Both the position numbers and the translations under genes were made by a program. This document shows, piece after piece, positions 34,206 through 43,997 of a stretch of 50,395 bases of DNA. Position 1 is the first letter of the stretch. Every line of letters starts with the position of its first letter. The notes beneath the pieces were generated by a model. That model saw nothing but the letters and a program-made list of their open reading frames with translations. It made no database searches and was not told the origin of the DNA. The stretch is from an uncultured Clostridia bacterium (GTDB lineage Bacteria; Bacillota; Clostridia; Christensenellales; Aristaeellaceae): assembly GCA_946407745.1 (NCBI GenBank), contig CAMJPQ010000020.1:1-50395 (forward strand). Reading direction: 5' to 3'.

Positions 34206-34295
34206 GAATCCAGTGCCTTAGTACCAAGTGCACTTGAATCTCAGTAATCCCTATGCAGATTATAGCTAGTAAAGAATGAATATGGTGGCAGGAAT

Positions 34296-35285
34296 ATGGT
34301 TTATTATATAACAGTCCTTCGGGCACTTGCTGCATGTCTGATTACAAACGCTCATTATGAAGGAATCTATCCCTCAGATATTATAGCTAATGGCGGATTA
34401 ATTGGTGATGTTCTATTTTTTGCTATTTCAGGATTCTGCCTTTACAATATAAAAAATCAATTATCGCCAAAGGGATTTGCGTCTTGGTATGGGAAAAGGC
34501 TCTGGAGAATTGCTCCTCCCATTTGGATAATCACGATTGTTTATATGTTGCTCGGTTTCTATAAGATCGATGGCAAAAATGGCCTGTTTTGGTGGTATTT
34601 CTATCCAACATATTACCATTTTGTAGCGTCGATCATTGTACTTTATATACCATATTTCTTTATTATCAAGATCGATGCTTGCCGAAAGCACATTCCTCTC
34701 TTGATGAGTATAATCGGAGTCGTGTGGTTGTTTGTATATCTGTTCGCTTATGACAAGAGCTATTATCATATAGATACCGTTAGAGAGCCGATGATACGGT
34801 TCTTGTTTTTGGAAAGTATGCTGTTAGGAGCGTGGTTCAGGCAGAATGACGACTTGATAAGAAATAAACGTAAATGGTGGGATTGGCCATTAACTGTTGT
34901 TTTGCTAATCGCGTATTTTGGCAGTAAATTGCTTTTCTCCCGCAGGCCTTCATTAAGCTCTTTCCAGTTTATCAATCAACTGGCGATATTCATGTTGCTT
35001 TATAGCATCTTTAAGGCTTTCAGCGGCATTGACAAATCCTTAGAGTGCCTTCCTGCATGGCTAAAATCTACAGTCAGCTTCATATCAAAGATCACGCTCG
35101 AAATATACGCAGTCCAATATGTGATCATTGATGTGGTCAGAGAAAGAGGATTTGCATTCCCTCTCAATTGGATATGTATAACGGCAGCTATCCTTGTGGC
35201 AGCTTTTATATTGCACTTATTGTGCAAGGGCATATACTGCACAACTGATCACATCATACTTCAGCTTAGGAGGGAAAAGCAGTGA
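34296..35285 (+). CDS. Acyltransferase 3 family membrane protein
   Basis: The protein has 329 residues with about ten membrane segments. The N-terminus fits the family: LRALAACLITNAHYEG with the conserved H20, then IANGGLIGDVLFFAISGFCL and RLWRIAPPIWI. Such enzymes O-acetylate or otherwise acylate sugars of surface polysaccharides, using acyl-CoA from the cytoplasm. The stop overlaps the GTG start of the next gene by four bases (GTGA), so the two are coupled. The start at ATG 34296 is supported by family alignment; the ribosome binding site (GGCAGGA) is very close, so initiation may be weak. Confidence 0.85.
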   Translation: MVYYITVLRALAACLITNAHYEGIYPSDIIANGGLIGDVLFFAISGFCLYNIKNQLSPKGFASWYGKRLWRIAPPIWIITIVYMLLGFYKIDGKNGLFWWYFYPTYYHFVASIIVLYIPYFFIIKIDACRKHIPLLMSIIGVVWLFVYLFAYDKSYYHIDTVREPMIRFLFLESMLLGAWFRQNDDLIRNKRKWWDWPLTVVLLIAYFGSKLLFSRRPSLSSFQFINQLAIFMLLYSIFKAFSGIDKSLECLPAWLKSTVSFISKITLEIYAVQYVIIDVVRERGFAFPLNWICITAAILVAAFILHLLCKGIYCTTDHIILQLRREKQ

Positions 35286-36169
35286 ACCTTCTAATTACTG
35301 GTGCGTGGCAGGATGCGCTATCATATATCCCGACTTTAGAGAATAGCGGACATGGTGTTTTTTTCTTACAGCAGGAAAGCGATATTATCCCCTGCGATCC
35401 GGCATGGATTGAAGGCATTATCTGTAATGGATTATTTCTCTATCATCCAATCGAGCTTTTTTCAAACCTACGGTACATTCAACTCACATCAGCTGGTTTT
35501 GACCGTGTCCCGATGGATTACATTAAAACCAACGACATTACCATTCTCAACGCACGAGGAGTCTACAGCACCCCTATGGCAGAGTTTGTAGTGGCTGAAA
35601 TACTGAAACTGTACAAGGGTTTAGATCGGTTTCGTGACAACCAGAAGGCTCACCGATGGGAGAAAAAACGAGACCTGCAGGAATTGGCAGGACAGACGGT
35701 GGTTATTGTTGGATGCGGTAGTGTAGGCGTGGAGTGCGCTAAAAGATTCAAGGCGTTTGATTGCAGAGTTATTGGTATCGATGTGGTAGCAAAGCAGGAA
35801 AACCATTTTGACAGCATTAAGCCGATCAACGCATTAGACGAAGCACTACAGCTGGCTGATATTGTAGTCCTTACGCTTCCTCTTACAGAGGAGACAAGAG
35901 GCCTGATCAATCAAGACAGACTTGGCCTCATTCATGGCATACTGGTCAATATAGCGAGAGGTGCCATTATCAACCAGGAAGCTCTGATGGATTGGGGAGG
36001 CGTGGCAATTCTTGATGTTTTTGATGATGAGCCATTGGCAGAGGATAATCCTTTGTGGAGCAAAGAAAACTTCGTAATTACTCCGCATAATAGCTTCATA
36101 GGGAATGGTAATAGCAGAAGATTAAATGACTTGATAATACATAACTTAGAAGGTTTAAGAGCATTATGA
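35282..36169 (+). CDS. D-isomer-specific 2-hydroxyacid dehydrogenase
   Basis: The protein has 295 residues, with a GTG start overlapping the previous stop and GGAGGG upstream. The NAD-binding motif IVGCGSVGVECAKRF lies near residue 143, and the catalytic set is complete: R226 in NIARGAIIN, E250 in DVFDDEPL and H269 in ITPHNS. It is about 20-30 residues shorter than typical family members. It reduces a 2-keto acid or oxidises a D-2-hydroxy acid. In this locus it may supply a lactate- or glycerate-like substituent for the glycan, perhaps linked with the aldolase fusions; that link is inference. The stop overlaps the start of the next gene as ATGA. Confidence 0.85.
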   Translation: MNLLITGAWQDALSYIPTLENSGHGVFFLQQESDIIPCDPAWIEGIICNGLFLYHPIELFSNLRYIQLTSAGFDRVPMDYIKTNDITILNARGVYSTPMAEFVVAEILKLYKGLDRFRDNQKAHRWEKKRDLQELAGQTVVIVGCGSVGVECAKRFKAFDCRVIGIDVVAKQENHFDSIKPINALDEALQLADIVVLTLPLTEETRGLINQDRLGLIHGILVNIARGAIINQEALMDWGGVAILDVFDDEPLAEDNPLWSKENFVITPHNSFIGNGNSRRLNDLIIHNLEGLRAL

Positions 36170-37269
36170 AATTAGTTTTAATCTCTCCTAAGAACCGCAC
36201 TGTCTATAACTTCCGTGGCGACTTGATCAAAGAGATCATCGCCAAGGGATATGATGTGGTTGTCACTGGGCCTGACCAGGTGGATGTCGACAGGATTGAG
36301 GCACTAGGGGCACGTTTCCATGAGATCCCGATGAACAAAACTGGAACCAGTGTCGTAGCTGATCTCAAATACTGCTCTGCGTTGACAATGTTCCTAAAGA
36401 AGGAAAAGCCGGACGCAACTCTCGGCTACACAGTCAAGCCAGACGTCTACGGGGCTATCGCTGCAAAACGGGCTGGAGTCAGGAATGTCACCAGCCTCGT
36501 CACAGGCGGCGGATATACCTTTATTTCCACCTCACTGAAGGCCCGCATCCTTGGGATTATCGTCCGTACTTTGTACCGCATAGGGTTCAGTAAGGCTGAC
36601 AGAGTGATCTTCCAGAATCAGGATGACTTGAATGAGTTCACGGAAAAAGGTTTGGTCAAACGAGACAAATGCAGCTTCGTCAATGGCTCTGGTATCAACA
36701 TGGATCATTTCCAGGTGGAGCCTTTGCCCGAGCAGCCGGTTTTTTTCATGCTTTCCCGATTGCTGAAAAGCAAGGGTGTTGGTGAATACTTGGAAGCCGC
36801 ACGAATTGTCAAGCAAAAGCATCCTGAAGCAAGATTTCTACTCTTGGGGAAATATGAGACTGCCATGCAGGACGCGCTGGAAAAAAACTATGTTGAGCGT
36901 TTCATTACGGATGGTATCATAGAACGCTTTGAGGAAACTAACGATGTCAGACCCTACTACACTATGTCCAGCGTCTATGTTCTCCCTTCCTATCGAGAGG
37001 GTACGCCTCGAACGGTTCTGGAAGCTATGGCAATGGGGCGCCCCATCATTACCACAAATACTCAAGGTTGCCGGGAGACGGTTAAAGAGGGCGTGAATGG
37101 CTTTCTTGTGCCGATCAAAGATGTTCAGGCGGTAGCTGATAAGATGCTTTGGTTTATCGAACATCCGGAGTGCATACCGGTGATGGGCAACCAGAGCCAT
37201 GCCTATGCAGAAGAGAAGTTCGACGTAAAAAAGGTCAATGCGGAAATGATCCGTTTGATGCAGCTGTAA
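36166..37269 (+). CDS. Glycosyltransferase family 4 (PglA/EpsD-like)
   Basis: The protein has 367 residues, a GT-B retaining glycosyltransferase. The N-terminal domain carries LISPKNRTVYNFRGDLIKEI and the SLVTGGGYTFIS segment. The nucleotide-sugar domain has MLSRLLKSKGVGEYLEAARI and the EX7E motif with E278 and E286 in REGTPRTVLEAMAMGRP. Closest in pattern to enzymes that add GalNAc or GlcNAc to an undecaprenyl-linked first sugar, so it may act right after the initiating transferase. The start ATG 36166 overlaps the previous stop (ATGA). The substrate is inferred. Confidence 0.87.
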   Translation: MKLVLISPKNRTVYNFRGDLIKEIIAKGYDVVVTGPDQVDVDRIEALGARFHEIPMNKTGTSVVADLKYCSALTMFLKKEKPDATLGYTVKPDVYGAIAAKRAGVRNVTSLVTGGGYTFISTSLKARILGIIVRTLYRIGFSKADRVIFQNQDDLNEFTEKGLVKRDKCSFVNGSGINMDHFQVEPLPEQPVFFMLSRLLKSKGVGEYLEAARIVKQKHPEARFLLLGKYETAMQDALEKNYVERFITDGIIERFEETNDVRPYYTMSSVYVLPSYREGTPRTVLEAMAMGRPIITTNTQGCRETVKEGVNGFLVPIKDVQAVADKMLWFIEHPECIPVMGNQSHAYAEEKFDVKKVNAEMIRLMQL

Positions 37270-37290
37270 ATGGAAAGGAAAAGAACAAAA

Positions 37291-38601
37291 ATGAACCTCT
37301 ATGAAAAGCTTGTGGCCCGTGAAGAAAAACTGTCTCTTGTTGGTCTTGGCTATGTTGGCATGCCCATTGCCGTAGCTTTCGCGAAAAAAATCGATGTGGT
37401 GGGCTTTGACCTGAATGCGAAGAAGATTGATCTGTACAGGTCTGGCATTGACCCCACTCATGAAGTTGGCGACGAAGCCATCAGTAAAACGACAGTAGAC
37501 TTCACTGCCGATGAGTCAAAACTTCGTGAGGCAAAGTTCCATATCGTAGCGGTACCGACCCCTGTTAACGACGATCACACACCGGATCTCACCCCTGTGG
37601 AGGGTGCTTCAACTATTTTAGGTCGGAACCTGGCCAAGGGTTCTGTTGTGGTATTTGAATCTACAGTATATCCCGGCGTAACAGAGGACATCTGCATTCC
37701 AATTCTGGAAAGAGAAAGCGGCCTTAAGTGCGGTGTGGACTTCAAGATCGGCTATAGCCCCGAGCGCATCAACCCCGGCGATAAAGTCCACCGACTGGAG
37801 ACTATCAAGAAGATCGTTTCCGGCATGGATGAGGAGACGCTGGATTGCGTGGCTAAAGTCTACGAGTTGGTGGTGGAAGCGGGTGTGCACCGCGCTGAAA
37901 GCATCAAGGTGGCTGAAGCGGCTAAGGTCATTGAGAACAGTCAGCGTGACATCAACATCGCCTTCATGAATGAACTGTCCATTATCTTCAACAAAATGGG
38001 AATTGACACCAAATCCGTGCTGGAGGCTGCTGGCACAAAGTGGAACTTCCTCAAGTTCTACCCTGGCCTTGTGGGTGGGCATTGTATCGGTGTAGACCCG
38101 TACTACCTGACATACAAGGCGGAGATGTTAGGTTATCACAGTCAGATTATTCTCTCCGGTCGTCGCATCAACGATGATATGGGCAAGTATGTGGCGGAGA
38201 ACTGCGTGAAGAATCTAATTGCAGCGGACAAGGCCGTGAAGGGGGCGAGGGTGGCCATCCTTGGCTTCACCTTCAAGGAGAACTGCCCGGATACCCGAAA
38301 TACCAAGGTTATCGACATCGTAAAGGAACTACGGGAGTATGGCATCAATCCCGTCATCGCGGATCCTGAGGCTGATGCTGCCGAGGCGAAGATGCTCTAC
38401 GGTGTGGAGTTCGTGGACATGGATTCGATTAAGGATATGGATGCAGTGATCTTGGCAGTGGCACACACGGAGTTCAGCCACTTTACCATGGAGCGGATGA
38501 ATCAATTCTTTGGTGAAGGCAAGAAGGTCCTGCTGGACATCAAGGGTTTGCTGAGCAGGAAGGAATTTGATAAGGCAGGATATATTTATTGGAGATTATA
38601 A
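37291..38601 (+). CDS. tviB: UDP-N-acetylglucosamine 6-dehydrogenase (TviB/WbpA-like)
   Basis: The protein has 436 residues; ATG 37291 is chosen because AAGGAAAAG lies just upstream, while ATG 37270 directly follows the previous stop without a site. The NAD-binding loop VGLGYVGMP, the APTPV-like segment AVPTPVNDD, the catalytic cysteine C265 in GGHCIGVDPYY and the C-terminal GFTFKENCPDTRNTK fit nucleotide-sugar dehydrogenases that make UDP-GlcNAcA. With the TviC-like epimerase at 43998 the product would be UDP-GalNAcA, as in Vi antigen synthesis. Base composition is higher in GC than that of the neighbouring Wzy and Wzx genes. Confidence 0.88.
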   Translation: MNLYEKLVAREEKLSLVGLGYVGMPIAVAFAKKIDVVGFDLNAKKIDLYRSGIDPTHEVGDEAISKTTVDFTADESKLREAKFHIVAVPTPVNDDHTPDLTPVEGASTILGRNLAKGSVVVFESTVYPGVTEDICIPILERESGLKCGVDFKIGYSPERINPGDKVHRLETIKKIVSGMDEETLDCVAKVYELVVEAGVHRAESIKVAEAAKVIENSQRDINIAFMNELSIIFNKMGIDTKSVLEAAGTKWNFLKFYPGLVGGHCIGVDPYYLTYKAEMLGYHSQIILSGRRINDDMGKYVAENCVKNLIAADKAVKGARVAILGFTFKENCPDTRNTKVIDIVKELREYGINPVIADPEADAAEAKMLYGVEFVDMDSIKDMDAVILAVAHTEFSHFTMERMNQFFGEGKKVLLDIKGLLSRKEFDKAGYIYWRL

Positions 38602-38641
38602 TAAAGCCATACCATATAACAAAATAGGAGATGTATGCCGC

Positions 38642-39541
38642 ATGAAAAGCTTAAAGGAAATCATGCCCAGAAATCTAAGTAGAAAAGCGCGAATGTGGCT
38701 CTCTTTTCTGCCTGATGCACCGTATATCCGGTTATTCTACTATGTTTCAACCGGCCGACATATCAATCTGAAGAATCCAGTTTTGTTTAGCGAGAAACAA
38801 CAGTGGCTAAAGCTACACAAGATCCATCCGGAATACAGAGATTTAGTGGATAAACTGAAAGTCAACGAGCATGTCAATCACTGCATTGGGGAGGACCATG
38901 TTTTCCCAATCCTTGGAAAGTGGAAGGCCTTTGACGAAATAGATTTTGACACGCTTCCGGATCGGTTTGTATTAAAATGTAATCATGATTCCGGAAGCAC
39001 CAAAATCATCAGGGACAAGCAAAAACTTTCAAAAGAGGAATTGGCGAAGCTGAAAAAACATTTTGACTATCGAGTTAAGCAGGATTACTTCTACGCTAGC
39101 CGTGAATATCCGTGCAAAGGTATTGAGCCATATATCATCGCACAGCAGTTTATGGTGGATAATGCTCATCCTGATTCAAGCATTGAGGACTATAAGTTTT
39201 TTTGCTTTAATGGTGAACCGAAGCTGATGTTTGTGGCATCGGATCGGAATGTTGATGTCAAGTTTGATTTCTTCGATATGGACTTTAATTGGTTAGACAT
39301 CCAGAATATTCATCCTAATTCAGGTAAGAAGATAAAAAAACCTGAACACTTCGAAGAAATGAAAGAGATTGCTGCAAAACTATCAAAAGGGATTCCCTTC
39401 GTTCGGATAGATCTTTACGACATCAATGGAACAGTTTATTTTGGCGAATATACCTTTTTCCATGGAGGCGGATTTTGCCTGTTTCATCCGATGGAGTGGG
39501 AGAGAAAGCTGGGAGATTGGATTCATTTGGAGGATAATTAA
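38642..39541 (+). CDS. TupA-like ATP-grasp protein
   Basis: The protein has 299 residues from ATG 38642, with AGGAG about 12 nt upstream; an earlier in-frame start at 38567 would overlap the previous gene. The sequence matches the TupA-like ATP-grasp family: LFSEKQQWLKLHKIHPEYRD, RFVLKCNHDSGSTKIIRDK, EPYIIAQQFM, IEDYKFFCFNGEPKLMFV, then DRN and FVRIDLYDINGTVYFGEYTF. TupA is linked with teichuronopeptide synthesis, so the protein may attach an amino acid to the uronic acid of the glycan. This fits the uronic acid pathway present here (TviB and TviC), but the exact reaction is inference. It directly precedes a GT4 gene with no gap. Confidence 0.83.
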   Translation: MKSLKEIMPRNLSRKARMWLSFLPDAPYIRLFYYVSTGRHINLKNPVLFSEKQQWLKLHKIHPEYRDLVDKLKVNEHVNHCIGEDHVFPILGKWKAFDEIDFDTLPDRFVLKCNHDSGSTKIIRDKQKLSKEELAKLKKHFDYRVKQDYFYASREYPCKGIEPYIIAQQFMVDNAHPDSSIEDYKFFCFNGEPKLMFVASDRNVDVKFDFFDMDFNWLDIQNIHPNSGKKIKKPEHFEEMKEIAAKLSKGIPFVRIDLYDINGTVYFGEYTFFHGGGFCLFHPMEWERKLGDWIHLEDN

Positions 39542-40636
39542 GTGACTGAACCAATTCGAGTACTGTGTGTTTTTTCGACGCTTGATCGCGGTGGCGCAGA
39601 ATCTATGTGCATGAACCTGTATAGGCACATTGACCGGGACAAGGTACAATTCGACTTTGTTAAGCATACTCGGGCTGTTGGTGCTTTTGAAGAGGAAATA
39701 ATTGCACTTGGTGGACGGATATTTGAAGCACCTAGATACAGAGTATATAACCATTATGCATATACCAGATGGTGGCGAGGTTTTCTCCGAATGCACCCGG
39801 AGCATAGGATTGTGCATGGGCATTTTTTCTCGATTTCAGCAATCTATTTCAGTGTAGCAAAACAGTTAAAGCGCGTGACGGTTGGACATTCGCATATTGC
39901 GAAGTTTGATAGTAAAATTAAAAAAATGCTCTGCCGCCATGTGGAAGATCTTTCGGATTATCGCTTGGCTTGTGGAGTTGAAGCGGGAAAGCTTCTTTAT
40001 CCGCATCGCGATTTTATGGTACTCAACAATGCTATTGACGCGAAGCAATTTCGGTATAATGAAGCTATTCGTAGAAAATATCGTGCAGATATGTGTCTGA
40101 ACGACTCCATTGTAATCGGGATAGTCGCAAACTTCGGCTATCATAAGAATCCTATAGGTGTTATTGAATTGTTCCACCGCCTTGCACAGCGCAATGCAAA
40201 ATACAGATTGATCTGGGTAGGTGCCGATGGAGCACTCAAAGAAAGCGTTATGCAAAAAATCGAGGAGTATGGTTTATCAAAACGCATTTCCATGTTAGGT
40301 GTGAGGGATGACGTATGTCAGCTTATGCAGGCGATGGATGCATTTATCCTTCCGTCGTTTTATGAAGGGCTACCCGTTGTATTGATAGAAGCTCAAGCTG
40401 CTGGACTTCGATGCTTTACCAGCAAGAATGTTACGAATGAAGCGGATATCACAGGACGCTGTGCATTCCTACCGCTAGATCAATGGGATTATTGGGTAAA
40501 CGCTATTGAAAATGCCAACCTCGTCCATGCCGACACCTATGATGCAATTGTTAATGCCGGTTATGATATTGACACTACCGCCCGGTGGTTAGAAGATTTT
40601 TATATGAAAGCGGCTTTGCATATAGGGGAGGTATAA
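39542..40636 (+). CDS. Glycosyltransferase family 4
   Basis: The protein has 364 residues, with a GTG start at 39542 directly after the previous stop codon. The N-terminus VLCVFSTLDRGGAESMCMNL is the usual GT4 acceptor-domain signature. The C-terminal domain has GIVANFGYHKNPIGVIELF and EX7E with E275 and E283 in YEGLPVVLIEA. It resembles EpsF-type enzymes. The sugar is not readable from the sequence. A gap of 254 nt follows (40637-40890) in which I see only a short open frame after GGGAGG and no clear gene, possibly a trace of a lost one. Confidence 0.86.
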   Translation: MTEPIRVLCVFSTLDRGGAESMCMNLYRHIDRDKVQFDFVKHTRAVGAFEEEIIALGGRIFEAPRYRVYNHYAYTRWWRGFLRMHPEHRIVHGHFFSISAIYFSVAKQLKRVTVGHSHIAKFDSKIKKMLCRHVEDLSDYRLACGVEAGKLLYPHRDFMVLNNAIDAKQFRYNEAIRRKYRADMCLNDSIVIGIVANFGYHKNPIGVIELFHRLAQRNAKYRLIWVGADGALKESVMQKIEEYGLSKRISMLGVRDDVCQLMQAMDAFILPSFYEGLPVVLIEAQAAGLRCFTSKNVTNEADITGRCAFLPLDQWDYWVNAIENANLVHADTYDAIVNAGYDIDTTARWLEDFYMKAALHIGEV

Positions 40637-40890
40637 TTAACGCTATCTCACTCTTTATCTAGACCGGGAGGATGTCAAATCTCGAAGTGGATGACTAGAG
40701 CTATGTCATATACAACACTCAACATATCCGCAACCTCTAAATCTTTGTTTACTTGAGACCCCGTTGGAGCCGTGATCATGTGCATGAGCATTTAGCAGCA
40801 TTTCGCTGTGATAAAGTTTAATTTGTATTTCATCAAGCTTATATTCAAGACATCAGGAATGTAATTTAAGAACAATAGGTAGGTATATAA

Positions 40891-42177
40891 ATGATATCGT
40901 GTGTTGTACTCATAATAGAACTACTATCATTATATGCTCTAAAATCGCTTGGTATAGAAGAAAGACCTGCAGCACTTATCCTGGTACTGATCATCATTTT
41001 CGCTGTGGCTTATCTGTTGGATATTCAAAGAAATGAGAAGCTTACTGCGGTTAGGACAGCTTTAATAATAGGCTTTCTCCTTAGGATGGGGCTCATTTTA
41101 TTTGATGTATATGGAAGAAATATCTATGTTTTACCTAACAGTGCTACAGACGCTGAGATGTTTTATTCTGGGTCACTTGCAGTAGCCAACGGCGGCACGA
41201 GTATAAGCGGACTTTTTGTAGTTGTTGTTGGAACCCTTATGAAATACATTGGCGTTTCGAAACTATATACCCAGTTTTTGCTGATGCTGTGTTCCATGGT
41301 TTCATTATATATGGGAGATAAAATTTTACGAGTATGCAATGTAGACGATGAAACAAGAAGCAGTACTATATTGTTACTTGCTACATTGCCTAATTATGCC
41401 ATTTTGTCCTCCATCTTTCTCCGAGAATCAATCGTTACCATGTTTATAACTTTAGCTGTGTATTTCTATGTCTGTTGGATGATTAGAGGGGGGGTTAGTA
41501 AGATCCTGCTGGCAATTATCTCCGCGTTTGTGGCTACGAGTTTCCACAGTGGAGCGATTGCAGTTTTGGTTGGTTTCATCCCTGGAATGATTTTGTATAA
41601 TCGTGATAATAAAAGCTTGTCTCTATCTTTGCCGAGTCTTGTTTTAACTGCTGTTCTTGTTACACTAAGTGCTATTTTTTTGAACCGCTATGGAGATTTG
41701 TTTCTCGGAAAATTCTCCAGAGTAGATTCGCTGGAGGACATCGCCAACGTAAGAAACGTTGCTAATTCATCGTATGCCAGATTCGTTGGCAACAGCGATA
41801 GTATTAGTAACATGATAATATATTCGATTCCTCGCCTTGTATTCTTCTTGTTTTCACCAATGCCGTTTCAATGGAGGGGACTATCAGATATTATTGCCTT
41901 CTTCTTTAGTTCTTTGTTTTATGTAGTAGTTATATTCAGAGTTTTGAAGTTTTTGTGTTCCGAGCCTAAATCAAATCGTCATCAAGTACTCCTTTTAGTG
42001 ATCGTAGCATTGTCTTCGGCGTTTGTATTTGCTTGGGGTGTTTCGAATTCTGGTTCTGCTGTCAGACATCGAGATAAGATGATTATTCTCTTTGGTGTAT
42101 TACTTGGTCTAGTTAACTCAAAACAATCGGAATTGAATTATGGCGAGACTTCAAGCCAATCAAAGTATATCAAATAA
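40891..42177 (+). CDS. wzy: Wzy-like polysaccharide polymerase
   Basis: The protein has 428 residues, with about ten to twelve membrane segments and a larger extracellular loop around the middle (LGKFSRVDSLEDIANVRNVA). The late motif SGSAVRHRDKMI is seen in polymerases and related membrane enzymes of Gram-positive capsule loci. Wzy joins lipid-linked repeat units outside the membrane. The call rests on topology, locus content and this motif, since Wzy proteins have little sequence similarity. The gene is clearly AT-rich. A gap of 282 nt with a candidate promoter (42191-42218) separates it from the flippase. Confidence 0.7.
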   Translation: MISCVVLIIELLSLYALKSLGIEERPAALILVLIIIFAVAYLLDIQRNEKLTAVRTALIIGFLLRMGLILFDVYGRNIYVLPNSATDAEMFYSGSLAVANGGTSISGLFVVVVGTLMKYIGVSKLYTQFLLMLCSMVSLYMGDKILRVCNVDDETRSSTILLLATLPNYAILSSIFLRESIVTMFITLAVYFYVCWMIRGGVSKILLAIISAFVATSFHSGAIAVLVGFIPGMILYNRDNKSLSLSLPSLVLTAVLVTLSAIFLNRYGDLFLGKFSRVDSLEDIANVRNVANSSYARFVGNSDSISNMIIYSIPRLVFFLFSPMPFQWRGLSDIIAFFFSSLFYVVVIFRVLKFLCSEPKSNRHQVLLLVIVALSSAFVFAWGVSNSGSAVRHRDKMIILFGVLLGLVNSKQSELNYGETSSQSKYIK

Positions 42178-42190
42178 GTTGATTTGAGGT

Positions 42191-42218
42191 TTGATGTTGT
42201 GAACAGGAATAGTATAAT
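42191..42218 (+). promoter_or_regulatory. Candidate internal promoter before the flippase gene
   Basis: TTGATG (42191-42196), a 16-nt spacer and a perfect TATAAT (42213-42218), about 240 nt before the flippase start. In AT-rich DNA such matches can be chance. Confidence 0.45.
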
Positions 42219-42459
42219 AGAAAGAACAGTGAAGCAAATCGTTAATTCAAATACAGAACTAAAGTATTTGAGATGGTGATTGCTTTTGTATATTAATATA
42301 ATAAATACGCAGATAATCATTGATTACATAGTCTGTTTTCTTGTTTTATCTGGCGCTTGGGGGGTAATTCGGCTGTATTGAAAATATTACCAATAGTATT
42401 ATTAGATTCTTCTTTTCCTTTGGAATCTCAATTGTCTTTCACCCATGGAGGAATTGAAT

Positions 42460-43971
42460 TTGAAGCTTGACATAATAAGACGCGGAAGAACTAAAAGTGG
42501 ATTAAACTTGATTACAGGATTAACTCATCAAGTCATAAATACTTTCCTCGGGTTGGTTCTGCCATATTTATTCATAACTCAGTTTGGGTCGGAGACTAAT
42601 GGTCTTCTTAATTCTATAGCACAACTATTTGTATATTTACAAATACTGGAGGCGGGTGTTGGAGCAGCATCACGCCAGGCGTTATATAAGCCCCTTGCGA
42701 ATGATCAGCGCACATCAGTTAATGAAATCCTTTCAGCGACTAGTAAGTATTACAAAAAAACCGGTATCATATATCTTCTAGCTATAATTGTACTGAGCTT
42801 TGTATATCCTCTTCTTGTCGATACGAAACTGTCCTCAAGTACGATAACCTTAGTCATATTTCTACAAGGTTTATCATCAGCTTGGGGATATTTTGTTCAA
42901 GCAAAATATTCAGTATTGCTAAAGGCAGATGGGCGCGTATACGTTCTTAACATTCTGATGTTATGTTCTTCCATTCTGCGAAACGCGGCAAAAATCATAG
43001 CGATTTATCTTGGTTATAGTATCATTGTTGTGCAAGCCTGTAATCTGGTTGTTGCTATCTTTGAGTCCTTCATTGTCATTATATACTTTCATATAAAATA
43101 TAAATGGGTCAATTTTCACACCAAACCAGATTTTCAAGCCATTAATCAAAAAAATTCGGTACTTATCCAATGGATTGCATGGCTGATATTTAACCATACT
43201 GATGTAGTTTTATTGACAGTAATGTCCCGTGATCTAACTATAGTCAGCGTCTATTCTATCTATTTGCTAGCTTTTACTGCAATACAGAATGTATTGGAAT
43301 CAATTCGAAATAGCTATCAATTCAAAATAGGGCAGAAATATGCTGTTTCGAAAGATATTGCCTCAGATTATTTTCGAAAATATAGAACACTATATACTTG
43401 TCTGTCCTTCATATTGTGTACTACATGTTATGTAATGGTTACACCATTTGTAAAGCTTTATACATACGGAGTGACAGATGCTGATTATTTAGTTAAGTTT
43501 GTGCCAGAACTTTTCTTTTTTAGCCAAGTTTTGTATTCTGTCCGTGAGGTCTATAGACAAGCAATAGAAGCTTCAGGGCATTTCAAATCTACAAAGTACA
43601 TTGTCATTACAGAAATGATATTTAATCTAGCGCTATCAATAGCTCTTATACCTTCGTTGGGGATTAAAGGTGCATTAATCGGAACAACAGTTGCTTTAAT
43701 TGTTGGTTTGATACTGCTGATTCATTATGACAACAAATATATTCTTGTTAGACAGAAAAGTCAGTCAGACGTGTTCTATTTATTTGCATTGTTTTTCATT
43801 GCCTTAGTTTTTTTCGGATTAAAAGGGCTATTAATTAACAACATTAACAGTTATATATCATTAATAACTCGTGCATTACTTGTTTTCACTTTCATTGGTG
43901 GTTTGTTCGCTTGCTTGGCTTTAGTTGAAATGAATATCAGCAAGAAAAAAGCAAATAATAAACTCGAATAA
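42460..43971 (+). CDS. wzx: Wzx-like oligosaccharide flippase
   Basis: The protein has 503 residues from TTG 42460; GGAGG (42447-42451) lies 8 nt upstream, whereas ATG 42445 overlaps this site and has none of its own. It has 12-14 membrane segments and starts with the family pattern SGLNLITGLTHQVINTFLGL, then FGSETNGLLNSIAQLFVYLQ. Late features such as SLGIKGALIGTTVALIVGL are typical. It should move the lipid-linked repeat unit across the membrane. The sequence is strongly AT-rich. The TviC-like epimerase follows 26 nt later. Confidence 0.85.
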   Translation: MKLDIIRRGRTKSGLNLITGLTHQVINTFLGLVLPYLFITQFGSETNGLLNSIAQLFVYLQILEAGVGAASRQALYKPLANDQRTSVNEILSATSKYYKKTGIIYLLAIIVLSFVYPLLVDTKLSSSTITLVIFLQGLSSAWGYFVQAKYSVLLKADGRVYVLNILMLCSSILRNAAKIIAIYLGYSIIVVQACNLVVAIFESFIVIIYFHIKYKWVNFHTKPDFQAINQKNSVLIQWIAWLIFNHTDVVLLTVMSRDLTIVSVYSIYLLAFTAIQNVLESIRNSYQFKIGQKYAVSKDIASDYFRKYRTLYTCLSFILCTTCYVMVTPFVKLYTYGVTDADYLVKFVPELFFFSQVLYSVREVYRQAIEASGHFKSTKYIVITEMIFNLALSIALIPSLGIKGALIGTTVALIVGLILLIHYDNKYILVRQKSQSDVFYLFALFFIALVFFGLKGLLINNINSYISLITRALLVFTFIGGLFACLALVEMNISKKKANNKLE

Positions 43972-43997
43972 CGAATGTAGGAAAGGAAGTAGTTACT

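Noticed and set aside
40637-40890. Short frame beginning after GGGAGG near 40669
   Set aside because: It ends after a few codons and shows no similarity to anything I know; at most it is a trace of a lost gene.
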